Counted from the first letter of the stretch, positions 10,151 through 24,438 are shown. The stretch is 64,000 bases of DNA from Artemisia argyi (GCA_030686995.1 CM060703.1:1458501-1522500); one strand, 5' to 3'. Notes: generated from the letters alone by a model not told the origin. Numbers and translations: made by a program.

Positions 10151-11012
10151 GTTTTATGCAAATTAATGTACAGAATGGTGCCGTTCCAAAAAAAATTGTA
10201 TCGTAAGCTATCTTATTTCTTTATTGTAGCTTTTGGTGGTCAACCATGTGTCTTTAGACAAACCGTCCTAGAAAATCATGTTCTCTATTTTTAATTGATT
10301 ATTTACAAGAAAGATAAAAGTTTATAACTTAAGATCGTGTCCCTTTTCTTTTGATTACGTTATATGTATATAGCGATACTTATGGCGAACACCAACTAGT
10401 TTTACATATGAATAGACTTCAACATTTTTAAAGCTAATTAAAGATTATACTGATGGTAACTCGTGAGAAAAAAACCTATAAATTACGAGTATCCGTATTA
10501 TGATGGGTAGGTAAACCCATCGATTTTTACCCACGGATAGGTCGCGGGAAAAAATGAGCCCACTAATGAGTGATGGGGGTGGCGGCTAATTTATACTCAT
10601 CGCACGTGTTTTAGAAATACTCACGTATATATACCTTTCAAATGATTTTTTTTTATTAAAATTAAAATTATTACATTACTTAAATATTCGTAAAGTTAAT
10701 AATAGATATAGTTAATAGTCACCTAAACCGATTAAAAATAGAACATATTAATCGTCCGTTTCGAATTCTGATATTATAAGAAGAATATGAATCATCAAAG
10801 TATCAAATATATTAATTAATGTTACAATTCTCAAACCAAGTTCGTTCATACCTGGTCTTGCGATTTTAATGCACATGTAATCACTAAATTTAGGAAAGAA
10901 TTCATGAGTCACAAAAGTATTAGCTTTTTTATATGTATTAATGCTATTACTAATATATAATTAGCGGATTGTTGAATAATTACGTGCATATTTATCAATA
11001 TGTCATAACTTA

Positions 11013-11314
11013 GGCTAAGTGTAATGGTAACCACCAAAAGACTGAAGACACCACTATTACATAAGTTTTTCTCTCCAGGACAACTTCATGATCGACTTAG
11101 TGTAATAAGGACATTGGGACACCACCAAAAATATACTCACAAAAACAATTAAATAAACACAATTCACACACAAACAACTCGGTCGCATATGCGACTGATT
11201 CATCCATTTTGTCCTATTCCACGTGTCCCTTTGATGGGTGTGTAATGGTGGCCGATGGCCGACGCGTTAGCCTAGGCGACCGAGCGACTTGCCGACCAAC
11301 TGTTACAAATGATC
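11013..11314. mobile_element. PIF/Harbinger-like MITE
   Basis: 302 bp flanked by TTA at 11010-11012 and 11315-11317. The ends are GGCTAAGTGTAATGG and, reverse-complemented, GATCATTTGTAACAG, weakly similar. The interior (GTAATAAGGACATTGGGACA and following) is related in inverted orientation to sequence near 34330-34470, which supports a dispersed family. Confidence 0.6.
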
Positions 11315-12209
11315 TTAATGCACCTTCTAATCAAGTTTGATTTTCAAATGTACGAAAACAAATGTGTAAATGTTACATTTCATAAACCCATGGGTTTACT
11401 CGTGGGAAATGGTACCAGCGGACATGAGTATGGGTAAAATTTTTATCTATAGACTATGGTAGGGGGATGACGAGGGGAAAAAAATCATAAGTATGGGTGA
11501 CAGGTTAGACGTACCTGTACCCATTGCCGACAATCGATGTCATATTAAAGACCGATAGAAGAATATAGACCCTACGCGTATGAATAAAAAACGATAAATT
11601 ATTTAATTGGTTTGAAATATGAATTATATGTACATAATTATTCCTACTAAGTAAGCCAAAAACACATGTTGTTCATTTGTCCCTTGTAAACAAGCTACGA
11701 CCCTATAACATACCACTATATTTAAATGTCGATATGAACTTTAGGGTGGTCCAAAAATAATATATAGATTACTATTAAACCCACCAACTTGACTTTCTGC
11801 ACCTTTGGTAACGAGCAACATCACATGCCATCGACGTCGTACTACTACTACTAGTATAATCCTGTTTTTGCAAACCAAATTGCCTACGTAACTACGTAAG
11901 AGTAGCACGTAACATGGTTACGCTTATCGTAAGTTGGATAAGATGTTTTGAGGTTCAATTATAGGACATATCAATGGGTGTCGTTAGTACGACGATATAA
12001 GTCTTGATACACAACGGGGACCGAAAACGTGTTGTCATTTTCACGACAGGCCAAAAATAATAGAAGTATCGTCGGTTGGTGGACATGTATTATGTAAAAT
12101 GAGCAATGGTAAGTTGGTAACTTTGATAGTTTGATTTTCGTAACCAAAAACTAAAACGTTAACATGATGCATGTATACACATCTACGGGAGTATTAAATT
12201 TTGGGATGT

Positions 12210-12341
12210 GTTGACCGCACCCTCCCTACTAGGGGGGTCCACCTACTTTTAGTCAAAATGTACAGTTTTTAATGCAGACAGTACAAGCGGCGGCAGCTGG
12301 TCAAATAGGGAGGGTGTGGCTTAGGGAGGGTGTGGTTAACT
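12210..12341. repeat. Short inverted-repeat relic
   Basis: GTTGACCGCACCCTCCCTA at the left and its diverged reverse complement (AGGGAGGGTGTGGTTAAC) at the right, with an additional AGGGAGGGTGTGG just before it. Probably a small MITE; no TSD could be assigned. Confidence 0.45.
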
Positions 12342-13732
12342 CATGCCTAAATTTTTTAGATTGACAAGGTTAACAAGTAGCAAAATCTCTAGCTTTTGAT
12401 TTGTGGTCCCACTTATGCATATCCCAATGCAGCAAGTGTCAAATTATAGAAGCTCATTTTCTTCCGGTAGGTTTAGCAGCAATATCAACTACAGTAGTAA
12501 TTAGCGGTTAGTGTTTTTACATAAAATGCTTGTTTGAAAGCAAGCAAATATCATTCTTACATTTTCTATGCTACTTCTAGTAGCATTTACGAGCAACTAG
12601 CGTTTTCACTTATTAACTATGATTATACAATTATATTACTAAACAGTTTATCAAAACAAACAAATGCTACTTTATGCTACTGTTTACTGCTATAATATTC
12701 CGCTACTACTTAATACTACTGCTTTTTGATAACGCTATATTTGTCAAACATGCACGATAGGAAAATGATTGGCAAACCTAATTATGTGCCTTAAGATTTG
12801 CCTAAACATATGTGGCATGATCCTGATAGTTCGTAAAAAAGTGGGCCCCATAGCTACAGCTATCAGGATGGTGCCGCGTAAGCTTATGCACATCTTTATT
12901 TACATAATATGGGTCTGCCAATCACTACTCTGCACGATATATACTTAAAAAATTACGAGTACTAATCAATACTTATTACAGTACTCAATATTTATAATGT
13001 TATTTTTGGAGCATACTGTGGTATGATTAAATAAAGCAATTACAGTGAACCTTAAAAGAACACAAGGGCACAGTGTACATCAGCAAAAGTACACAACATG
13101 TTTTTACCCCTTCAGTCAAATTGAATTATCCACCTGTTTTTCGTGAGTATTTATGATAGGTTTATAAATAAATAAAAATTATAAAATGTGAAATTTTCTT
13201 GTATAGAGTAACAAAATTACGCTTATATAAAATGCCACAAAAAGTTGTTGATAGTTTATGAAGCATTCATAAACATACCAGCTGTTTTGTACTTTTAAAG
13301 AATAAATAGAATCAGAAATTGGCAAAATAATTTACTTTCATCAATTAATTTTAGCAACTGATTATTTAAATATTGCTTCGTAAACTACAGCATGTAATAA
13401 TGGCTCATTCATTGCTGTCACTTTTTTACAGCTAAAGAGTGTGTGGACCAAATATAGAAATGTTGCATTTTGTTCCAACAAAAAATTTAATTACTATGGA
13501 ATTCTTTTATGATAAGTTGTACTAAAATTGCGATTTTAATTTTCCTTCTCCATTTGAAAATGTCAAACTCCCGCTTCTTGTACCAATTTCTAAGCTACAC
13601 ACTAGAAGGCATAAAGATATGTTTTTGATGTTTGTGACCGGGATTGCCTTACTACAAGTGTTTGGGACTTTGGTCATGTGTTTGGTAGAAGAAAAAGAAG
13701 CTCATGTGGTGCTGATATAGCAAAGTGGTCTG

Positions 13733-14170
13733 CATAGGCGGAACATAATAAGGGCTAGGAGGGGTTGTGGCCCCCCAAAGGTTTGTGTCATTAACAGTGT
13801 TTATGTATGAATTTTTGTAAAGCAACAAGATATAAATAGAAAAGATAACAGTGTCATCTTTACAACTCTCTGAGGTAGTATAATATACAAACAATGAAAG
13901 AAACAAAAGTACAACTATGTGAGAATTGTACTCTAGTAATATCTAAAATCTTCAACTTTGTATCTAAACTGTCAATTAGTATGTTTGCTCTACTGTGTAT
14001 GGTAGTTAGCACATTTTATTGAGCTATAATATCATCGATACGAGGCTAATGCGCCGGAGAAAGTTGGTAATAATGCTTCAAGCAATTAGTTACAAGTTTT
14101 AATATGGAAGTTAAATTTTGCGCTTCAATGATTTTGGCCCCCCGACCAAAACCTTCAAGCTCCGCCACTG
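13733..14170. mobile_element. hAT non-autonomous element with 8-bp TSD
   Basis: Flanked by a perfect 8-bp duplication GTGGTCTG at 13725-13732 and 14171-14178. Ends CATAGGCGGA and TCCGCCACTG are imperfect inverted repeats typical of one plant hAT MITE group. 438 bp, no coding capacity. Confidence 0.85.
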
Positions 14171-14178
14171 GTGGTCTG

Positions 14179-15347
<1,169 letters not shown>

Positions 15348-15364
15348 GTATGTGTTAGGGCCGA

Positions 15365-15475
15365 GCATCGGTTCCGGACCGGACCGACCAAGACCAATAC
15401 CGAATTAGCCCAAAAGCCGAGATCAAGGACCGGACTGAATATGGCCGGTCTGGTCCGGTCTTGGTCAATCCGTTC
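15365..15475. repeat. Small inverted repeat, hAT-like relic
   Basis: GGTTCCGGACCGGACCGACC at the left pairs with the reverse complement of GGTCTGGTCCGGTCTTGGTC at the right. The sequence resembles the ends of the elements at 32290-32435 and 53793-54160. No TSD found. Confidence 0.4.
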
Positions 15476-15742
15476 GTGTAGTTTGCTCAGTCCTACTATA
15501 ATTAAGTAAAAGTAAAGTAATGTAAAGTAATGTAACTCCCAGTACCGTCTTTTACGAGTTATGGGTTCCAATACCGTCTTCCACGGTGTATGAGGGAGGT
15601 TGAGACGTAGACAACCTTACCCTTATCTAAAATAGAGAGGCTGCTTCGGGTTATAACAAAAGTATAAAAAGACCTGCTATAATTAAGTGACAATGTTAAT
15701 TGTATTATTATACTATTTACTGTCACTATATTCATCCGCTTA

Positions 15743-16371
15743 GGGTGGGGGGAGTGCTCCACTCACCCATTTCCCTTCACTCACTCACAACCAATCTCAT
15801 TCCGCCACATCATCTCCCACTTTTTCTTTCACTCACTCTTCACTCATTTCATTTTTGGGGGCGGCACCTTCACTCACCCTTCACTCACTTTTTTTTTTTT
15901 TTTTTTTTTTCTTTTTTAAATTCTATTAAAATTTATTTTAAAACTAAAATTTCATTAAAATAAATAAACATTACATAATATTATTAAAAAACATAAAAGT
16001 TATACTTTTCACTATAGTTTAAAAAAATTTCTTTTTTAAACTCTTTCACTAGCCCAATCTTACAAGTCCAATAGCCCAAAGTCCATTTCAAAAAAAGAAA
16101 AAAAAAAAAAAAAAACTCAGAAAAAATATCTGGTTGTCTTTCTTCTTCCTTGGCTGTTTGCAAACACACACACAAACACACACAGCATGAAAATGTCTTC
16201 TTCCTTGGCTGTTTGCAAACACACACACAAACGTCTCTTTTCTTCCTCTCCCCGCATGCGTGAAAATGTCCCGATTTTTACCTCCCCGTGCGGGGTTCCC
16301 CGCGAGACGGCGGTGTTCCCGTGCGGGGTTCCACCTTCCCCGCGTTCTTCACGCACCCACTCCCTCTCCTC
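15743..16371. mobile_element. PIF/Harbinger-like element, GC-rich right half
   Basis: Flanked by TTA at 15740-15742 and 16372-16374. Left end GGGTGGGGGGAGTG; right end reverse-complemented GAGGAGAGGGAGTG. It contains repeated CACTCAC words, a 59-bp-spaced duplication containing CTTGGCTGTTTGCAAACAC (about 16148 and 16204), and a GC-rich patch with CCCGTGCGGGGTTCC twice (about 16286 and 16319). No ORF of note. Confidence 0.55.
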
Positions 16372-16972
16372 TTATAAAAGGCTTTGATTAAAAGGTAGAT
16401 GTAAAAGTCAAAAGGAAAAAGAATCAGAAAAGTCAATAAGCTATTTTGGAGTCACGTGTGTATAGACTGAGAATCAGCTATATATGCTCTCTCTTCTATA
16501 TAGATAGAAGCTACTCTGCTCACCACTTTATTATTAATTTTACCTTTTGGTCCACCTATTTCTGCTTTTTCCATTACCACCACTCGTTTTTATTCAGAAC
16601 CAAAGGTACCGTACTAATTTATCATCAATACAACATTAACAACTACTGCAATACTACACTCTTTTAAGGCATAATGTCAAGATCCAAACATAAAATGACT
16701 AACCCTAGAGTTGGTTTTGTAAGACGTCATTTAAAGCTTTTTACGAGACGAATTTTTTTTATCTTGAAATAAAAGTATCTACTAAAAAGTGCTAAATAAA
16801 ATGCAAGCAAAGAAAGCATACACATAAGATATTCTATGTCTTTCTAATAACTTTGATTTGAAAACCGGACAAGACTAGCTTTTTCGGCAAGTTGAAACGT
16901 AGAAAACAAAGAACTGTCTGAAAATCCAGTTTGATAGCAGGTTCGGTTTAAAATCCATGCTTATTACTATAA

Positions 16973-17195
16973 GGGGGTGTTTGTTTGGGGTAAATTCAAG
17001 GTAATTGGGGGAATTTGAAATTAAAATTGCTTCAATTCTCTTGTTTAGTTCACAATAAATATGTGGGCCTAAGAATTTTATTTGCATTAATGAGGCTAAA
17101 AGTGAAGCATTTTAATTTTCTTTCACATGGGAAGCATTTACATTTGCTTAGAATTTTAAATAGCACCATTTATATATCTTGAACCAAACGCCCCC
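16973..17195. mobile_element. MITE with GGGGGTGTTTG termini
   Basis: Left end GGGGGTGTTTGTTTGG; right end CCAAACGCCCCC is its near reverse complement. 223 bp. The flanking TSD is ambiguous, so the superfamily (PIF/Harbinger or hAT) is not resolved. Confidence 0.6.
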
Positions 17196-17548
17196 TACTA
17201 GTATTCTCTTCTAAACACCATATTTTTCTCTCCTCAGCATTCTCTTCATGCTATAATATTAAACGGCTAAGTTGATGAAGAACCAAGCTTTATCAATCGA
17301 GACAAGTTAAAGTTAAAGCTTTGGTGAAGTTCCATGAAAGTGTAAGTGGCTCTATTTGGAATATATTGAATAATGTAAGGGTTTTTCTTGTCAATTCATG
17401 AGTTATGGCATAGATTATCGTGTGTTTTGCTTTAAGCAACAGTTAACAGGACGTTTAAGTTTATAAAAAGACGTAACTAAATAAGATATTGATGTTCAGT
17501 TTTAACAAGTCAGTATTTCTCTTTTTTGGTCGACATGTGTTTTACATG

Positions 17549-17638
17549 AGCACAAGTTAAGCACATTAAAAGGACATCTGGATCTTTGTATCCTTTTCTG
17601 TGAGTCCCGATGTCTTTTTAGTATGCTTAACTTGTGTC
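17549..17638. mobile_element. Foldback MITE, copy 1
   Basis: Arms of about 28 bp (from GCACAAGTTAAGCACA, closing with TATGCTTAACTTGTG) surround a loop of about 36 bp containing TTTGTATCCTTTTCTGTGAG. A second copy with the same loop sequence is at 60722-60868. Confidence 0.6.
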
Positions 17639-18183
17639 CCAAGTTATAAAAATCTTACATAAAAAGGAAAATTTTGCAGTATCTATTTATTTTTTTTTTG
17701 AACGGCAAAATTTATTAGAAAGCAAGGAAGAAGCAAGAAACTTCTCCTTGCCAAAGAGAACAATTATACGTAGTATCATGCATAATTATAGTATCATGCA
17801 TGTTACACGAACAAGACAACAAGGTGTGTGTATAAAAGGACGAGATTATGTGAGATGATGGAGTATAGACTGACAGATTGGGTGGTGATTAACATGATCA
17901 ACGAGTGACTTAACCCAAAAGTAGATTGGAATACGTGATAGACGTGTGATTATGGATCACCATTTTTGTCAATAAAGTTTTTTGCTTTTTTATTATTTAT
18001 TTTATCTATATATCTTTTAACCTAATCACACTTCAGTTAATCTACATTATCTATATATTATCAATGGTGTTCCAGAAGAATGTGAATATTTGGTTTAAAT
18101 CCACGAGTATCGTCAAAAATGAAACATTGAGAATAAAAAATTTAGTAGCTTAATCGGAATATAACTTGCATTAGTAAACATTA

Positions 18184-18438
18184 CTACATCCGTCCCATAA
18201 TTATAGTCCACTGTTGACTTTTAAAGTTTTTAGTCTTCAACTTTTACCTTAAATATTTTTATTTGTGTTATATGTTACTTGATACAAAATATATGAATAG
18301 ATTGAGTTTTAAATGTAATTTCCATTAGTATAATTTTTATCAAGTATTATATAACACAAATAAAACTATATAAGGTCAAAGTTGTAATACGAAGACTTAA
18401 AAAGTCAACACTGGACTATAATTATGAGACGGAGAGAG
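18184..18438. mobile_element. Stowaway MITE (Tc1/mariner)
   Basis: Ends CTACATCCGTCCCATAATTA and, on the other strand, CTCTCTCCGTCTCATAATTA; TA at 18182-18183 and 18439-18440. 255 bp. Inverted similarity extends about 60 bp inward at each end. Confidence 0.9.
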
Positions 18439-18689
18439 TATGTTTTAACAAAGGGATAATGATCCATGACGTTGCTGCAGCCTGTTGTTATGCGTATTTT
18501 ATGTTCATCAATTAACTTTGACCATAAAAACATAATCAAACTAATAGCTCAATGATTTTCCAGCGGCTTGTAAGTTTATGTTTTATCATAATTTCTTTCA
18601 AGATTTATGCTTCACTCATAAATGAACTGTTTTTGGATTTATTTCTTGCAAAAATAAAGGTTGCAACAAAGAAGTTTTCTGCTATTTGC

Positions 18690-19174
18690 TAGGTCTGTAA
18701 ATAAACTGAACGTTAAGTGAATATTTCATAAACCGTTCGGTAAAAAGTTCGTTTATGTTCGTTTATTTATTAAATGAACGAGCATGAACAAAAGTCACCT
18801 CCATTTATTTATGTTCGTAAACGTCCGATTATGCATTTGTTAACGTTCGTTTATGTTCATTTATTTATTTATGTTCGTATATTATTTATTCTAATTGTAT
18901 AATTTTAAAATTAGTTTGTTTAAACAAAACAACACTTATAAAACAATATTATATGCGTAATTTAATAAAGTTTATGTTTGTTATGTTCATTTACATTCGA
19001 TAGTTTATGACCGTTTAGCGTTCGTTCAGTTTATTAATGAATAAACATAAACAAACATGAACAAGAAAATTCGTCCATTTAAGCGTTTGTGTTCGTTTAT
19101 TTGTCCGGTTAAAATTAAATTAGCGAACATGAACAAGACTCCGTTCGTGTTCGTCCGTTTCGTTTACAGCCCTA
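18690..19174. mobile_element. hAT non-autonomous element with 8-bp TSD
   Basis: Perfect TSD CTATTTGC at 18682-18689 and 19175-19182. TIRs TAGGTCTGTAAA and TTTACAGCCCTA. The 485-bp body is full of GTTCGTTTATG and its reverse complement, so subterminal repeats run in both orientations. Confidence 0.88.
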
Positions 19175-19307
19175 CTATTTGCAGTAGGGATTATATATAC
19201 GCCCTTTAACAAAAACCTAACTAAACCAAACAAACATCATGTATTTCTAGCATGACTGCTTTATTTGTCATAAATGAGATGCTAGACGACTTAAGTATAC
19301 TTATAAG

Positions 19308-19711
19308 CAGTGTTGCATAAAACTCTAAAAGGTCGATTAATCGTCGCCTAAGCACTAATCGACCACCACCTTCTCGATTTGTGAAAATTGGACAAACAAA
19401 TCGGTCAATGGTGGTTAACGATTGTCAAACTTATCGAAAACCTGCAAATTTTGCCAGAAATACCATATACACGCCAAAAACTTATTTTAATCACTTATAG
19501 TTGTTGTTTATATCAATTACAAACTATTGGTATAGGTCAAATCTTGTTGTAAATGACTAAAGATCACCAAAAATGCTAAAACTCATGGGAAATACCAAAA
19601 ATCTCTCGGAAATGCCGATTCAATTAATCATCGATTAATCTCATTCAAATCGATTATAATCTATACAAAGATCGACCAACCGACTACCGATTCACGATTT
19701 TTGTGACCAAT
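19308..19711. mobile_element. hAT non-autonomous element, decayed
   Basis: Begins CAGTGTTGCATAAAAC, like the intact element at 33967-34139. Flanked by CTTATAAG (19300-19307) and CTTATCAG (19712-19719), one mismatch. The body contains CGATTAATCG words as in the other copy. Confidence 0.65.
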
Positions 19712-19719
19712 CTTATCAG

Positions 19720-20430
19720 TATTACACTTCAAATTTACATGTTTATTTTGTGGAGTGCTAAAGTGATTATGAATAAAAAAGATGGTTCCAAATTCATTAT
19801 TGCCTCTTCAAAAAGAAAGAATTCAGAATGAATTAGTAACATGGTAGGTCGTTAAAAGTAAGGTTATGTGGTATGTTAACAAACGCGTTTGAAATAAAGT
19901 TTTTGAAACTTATTATAAGTGCCACGTCAGATGGTATTTAAGAGTGTCCACGTGGCATTAATTAATTAACATGACATGTGATTACCGGCCATGTAGGATC
20001 ATTTTGGCCTTTGGACCCATCTCACATGTGACATGTGTTATTTGATGCTCCATCTCGATCACCTTTGACCTCTTTCCATATGTTCCATGAATAGTTTATA
20101 CGACTCGTTTAGTCGTTTGTCATAATATTTGTCAAGAACAAATAATTCACGTAACAGTAAACCATCTAAGTAGTTGGAGGTAACTAAGAAGTTGTATATC
20201 TTGATTATGGTTACTTTAACGTGTTCTCACGTTTTTGTCAAGACGGTTCCTAGCTAAATACAATTTTGTTTCTTAAAATATTTTCTCTAAAGTCTTAAGT
20301 GTGTCATTGCTACTTGTAACCTTTACATGCATTAACAAAGCACCAATGATGCACCATATATTGGCCTTGGACCAAAGAAACTATTACATGAAACTTGAGA
20401 CAAACATAGAGAGTTCAATGAATGATGCTG
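19720..20430. other. Intergenic, left flank of the CACTA element
   Basis: No coding feature. Sequence is AT-rich and unremarkable. Confidence 0.45.
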
Positions 20431-20580
20431 CTACACTATTAGAAAAAGTATTATTTGGAACGCATTTTTTGGAACGATTTCTGGTTGAAGCGTTCCAAAA
20501 ATTCAAAAAGTGATTAAAGGATTTTATGGAACACATTTTTTGGAACGGCATTTAGGTGGAGTGTTCCAAAAATTCAAAAA

Positions 20581-23500
20581 ATGGGCCCGAAGTATTTTAT
20601 GGTTCAATTGTTTAAAAATGAGGAGAAAAAAAATCATAGTTTGTTCCATATTTTATGGATCGGTTCACCTATAAGAGAAAATCATTTGTCTATCTATTTG
20701 TTAAAAAAAATCGTGCATTTCAACTTTAGACGTGGTTTTGTGCAAAAGTACACATGTTGGTCAAAACATGGTGAATTACTAGGTGATAACAACACATTTG
20801 TTCGTATAACTATTGATAATGAAAATGGTGATTCGTACATTAACGATGACTGTGAAAACTCAAATGAGATGTCTGATAATGTGGAGGATAAGACTGGTGA
20901 CAATGATCAAGAAAAATTGCAAACACTGCTTGAGGACTTATAAAAACCATTGTATGGTGGTTGCACAAAATTTTCTATTCTTTCTGGTGTTTTGAAGTTG
21001 TTTGGCGTAAAAGCAAAACATAGATGGACGGATACAAGTTTCATAGACCTATTCGAGGTTGTGCATGAAATGCTTCCTAAAGATAATGGATTACCTGTTT
21101 CGTTATATCAATCCAAGAAAATGATGTGTCCAACGGATTTAGAAGTTGAAAGAATACATGCGTGTTCGAATGATTGTATCTTATACAGAGATACGTATGA
21201 AAATATACATAGATGTCCTATTTGTAAAGAGTCGAGGTATAAAATTGAAATAAAAATAAACGAAAACGACATGAAATATGCCCCCCCCCCCCAGCAAAGT
21301 TATTATGGTATTTTCCCATCATACCAAGACCGAAACGATTATTTGCAAACGAGAAAGATGCAGAATTGTTGCGTTGGCATTCCGATGAGCGTAAAAAGGA
21401 TGGAAAATTAAGGCATGTGGCTGATTCACCTCAATGGAGAAAGATTAATAATAAATATGAGGAATTTGGTGGCGAGATTAGAAAAATGCGGTTTGGTCTT
21501 AGTTCGGACGGAATTAATCCGTTTAGAAACATGAGTAGTAAACACAGTACTTGGCCGGTTCTTTTATGCATTTACAATCTTCCACCATGGTTATGCATGA
21601 AACGTAAATACATCATGATGTCATTGTTGATTGAGTGTCCAAAACAACCTGGTAATGACATAGATGTTTATTTGGCTCCGTTGATTGATGACTTGAAAAC
21701 TTTACGGGGTAAGGGAGTTAATGTATATGATGCATATAAAAAGGATTACTTCTAAATGTGAGCTATGATTTTTTGCACCATAAGTGATTTTCTAGCATAT
21801 GGCAATCTTTCAGGGTATAGTACAAAAGGAAAATTTGTGTGTCCTGTTTTTGAAGATCAAACATTTTCGAGGTGGTTAAGTAATAGCAAAAAAACTGTTT
21901 TCATGGGGCATCAGAGATCGCTTAAGAGAGATCACTCGTATTGGCAAAAGGAAATGGAGTTTGATGGGACGGTGGAGAAAGGAAGGGTAAGGACACGATT
22001 TGATGGAAAAAATGCACTTTCCCAAGTTCAAAATATAAACACAGTGTTTGGAAAATCAAAGAATAGTCGAATCCCAAAAGGAAAATGGAAAAAAAAAAAG
22101 TCAATATTTTGGGACTTACCTTATTGGGAGTTTTTAGAAGTCCGACATTGCCTGGATGTTATGCATATCGACAAAAACGTGTGTGATAGCTTGATAGGCT
22201 TATTATTAAATATTACCGGGAAAACAAAAGACGGGGTTAATGCTCGAAAGGACATGGTTGAAATGGGTATTCAATCACAACTTGCGCCCGAAGAAGGGCA
22301 AAGGGGCACATATCATCCACCTGTTTGTTATACTATGTCAAAAGCCGAAAAAACGCAATTTTGTCAATGCTTACATGGTATCAAGGTTCCGTCAAGCTAT
22401 TCTGTGAACATTAAGAAGTTGGTTTCAGTTCAAGACTTTAAATTGGTTGGTATGAGGTCACACGATTGTTATCTGTTCATGACACATATGATTCCTATTG
22501 CTATTCGCGGATTATTGCCAAACAACGTCAGACATACAATTACAAAACTTTGCTTGTTTTTTTAACATGATTCATTCAAAAGTGATTGATCTTGAAGTTC
22601 TAGATTCATGGCAAAGCGATATTATCCTCACGCTCTGTGAACTAGAGATGTATTTTCCGTCTTCCTTCTTTGATGTTATGGTACACCTCGTATCTCACAT
22701 TGTAGGAGAAATTAAGGCTTGTGGTCCGGTATTCCTATGTTATATGTACCCTTTCGAGAGACATATGGGTGTATTAAAAGGATATGTAAGGAACTGAGCA
22801 CGACCAGAGGGCAATATCGTAACCGGATACCTTGCTGAAGAGTTAATTGAATTCGGTAATGACATTGTGAAAGGTGTCGGGAATATTGGCATTCCACGAT
22901 CTCGTCACGAGGGAAGACTTTCAGGGGTTGGGACAATTGGATTGAAAATGATCAACCCAGACCGTCATGCTTTACAGATTGTCCATTCTATAGTCCTACA
23001 ACACATGACATGTCTTACTCCATACATTGAACAACACATAGAAAATTTACGTGCAACATATCGCGGGAGAACCAACAAATGGTATCAAACTAAGCATAAC
23101 GAAGAGTTTGCATATTGGCTTAAAGACATCGTGGCAGAAAATTTAGGTCAACCAAATGTTGATAAAACAGTGGAAAGGTTAGGAGAGGGACCAAGATGTG
23201 TAGTTAGATCTTATCAAGGATACGATATTAACGGTTATACATTCTACACTCAAATGCAAGATGAAAAAAGTACAATGCAAAATAGCGGAGTTACATTAAT
23301 AGCCTCGACAATGGAATTTGATAGAAGTAATCATGATGCAAGGGCTACAAATGCAAAGAACTCATTTTACAGTGTTATACAAGAAATATGGGAGTTGGCT
23401 TATAATACTTTCACTATACCCCTCTTCAAATGTAAGTGGGTGACTAACAACTCTCGAGGTGTTATGGTAGACGAAAAAGGTTTCACACTTGTAGACCTTT

Positions 23501-23778
23501 CAACACACGGCTATACATCTGACCCCTTTATTCTCATAAAATTAGCCACTCAGGTATTCTATGTTAAGGACCCAAGTAAATCAAGATGGCACATTGTCTT
23601 GCATGGTAAACGACGTATACTTGGTGTTGATAATGTGGTCGATGAGGAAGAATATGATCAGTTTGACGAGTTACCACCTTTTTCTGATGGCGTTCCTCCG
23701 TTAGATGATGATACTATTGAACCTACATACTTACGATCCGACCATAACGCAGGATTATTGGTAGTTAGTTGTAGCTAG
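20581..23778 (+). pseudogene. CACTA tnp2-type transposase (TnpD), broken
   Basis: Translated pieces are collinear with plant tnp2 transposases: a transposase-associated end (FVQKYTCWSKHGE), the tnp2 core (DVYLAPLIDDLKTL, ISDFLAYGNLSGYSTKG, HCLDVMHIDKNVCDSLIG), then DUF4218 (FDVMVHLVSHIVGEI, MYPFERHMGVLKGYVRN) and DUF4216-like (FKCKWVTNNSRGV, LATQVFYVKDP). Breaks: in-frame stops at 20941-20943, 21753-21755, 21759-21761 and 22796-22798, a frameshift at the C(12) run 21281-21292, and a one-base frameshift at the T run 22556-22562. Two of the stops are TGA where the family usually has CGA, consistent with decay of methylated CpG. The start is uncertain: the first zinc-binding half of the N-terminal domain is missing and the ORF begins directly after the subterminal repeats, suggesting a deletion. 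Confidence 0.92.
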
Positions 23779-24098
23779 AATTGTTTGTTTTTATGGCATG
23801 TAATAAACACTCTTTATTTTGTGATTATCAAGTTTAGCTTGAGGTTAATGTGATACTTCAACCACATTTCATTTGTAGTTAACCTTTTTTATGAGTAATA
23901 CATTTTACCGAAGTAACCATTTACTCAAAAAATGTTTTATATGTAGTAAAGATGATGTAAGTGTTTATATAATTCAATAAAAAGTAAATTGTATTTAAAT
24001 TAATAAACACGTTATTTTAGAATGTAACAGTTTAACTTATTTTAACTCTACTCAAATAATTAGGATTATTAGAGGTGACATGCTCTTAGTAATATCAT

Positions 24099-24103
<5 letters not shown>

Positions 24104-24137
<34 letters not shown>

Positions 24138-24143
24138 ATCTAA
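24104..24143 (-). mobile_element. Minimal poly(A) retroposon scar with 17-bp TSD
   Basis: 33 T followed by GATCTAA, flanked by a perfect 17-bp direct repeat (TAGTAATATCATTAGCT) at 24087-24103 and 24144-24160. It is what remains of a target-primed insertion in which almost only the poly(A) tail was copied. Confidence 0.8.
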
Positions 24144-24288
24144 TAGTAATATCATTAGCTCACTAAGTTTTTTTATTTATTTTTTATTTTTTTAACATAG
24201 CTCATCAACAAACTAAAAATAAAGTGATATGTATACATTGTTTCATAACTTAGAGTTAATATTAACACAATGTGATATGTTAAAAATA

Positions 24289-24289
<1 letters not shown>

Positions 24290-24354
<65 letters not shown>
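24290..24354. repeat. (TAA)n microsatellite
   Basis: About 21 TAA units with one interruption (TAC near 24303). Confidence 0.95.
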
Positions 24355-24355
<1 letters not shown>

Positions 24356-24438
24356 TGATACTTTGTGTAACTTAAGTTAACATGTGGATAGTAAAAATAA
24401 TTGGCGCTAAGATTGGCGGGTTAGTATTTCCCACTTCT

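Larger units (their letters stand above)
10151..13724. other. Intergenic, transposon-derived, no gene
   Basis: No ORF above background. Contains a Harbinger-like MITE (11013-11314), a small inverted repeat (12210-12341), and a decayed repeat around 12490-12750 (CAGTAGTAATTAGCGG, TGCTTGTTTGAAAGCAAGC) that resembles sequence at 560-720. Nothing else is identifiable. Confidence 0.5.
16375..18181. other. Intergenic region with MITEs
   Basis: No gene. Holds an inverted-repeat MITE (16973-17195), a foldback element (17549-17638) and a short poly-T/GAACGGC word near 17688 that matches the RTE-like tail at 28413-28435. Confidence 0.45.

Noticed and set aside
20301..20513. 70-residue ORF at the left edge of the CACTA element
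   Set aside because: It runs from flanking DNA across the transposon terminus and is not conserved sequence.
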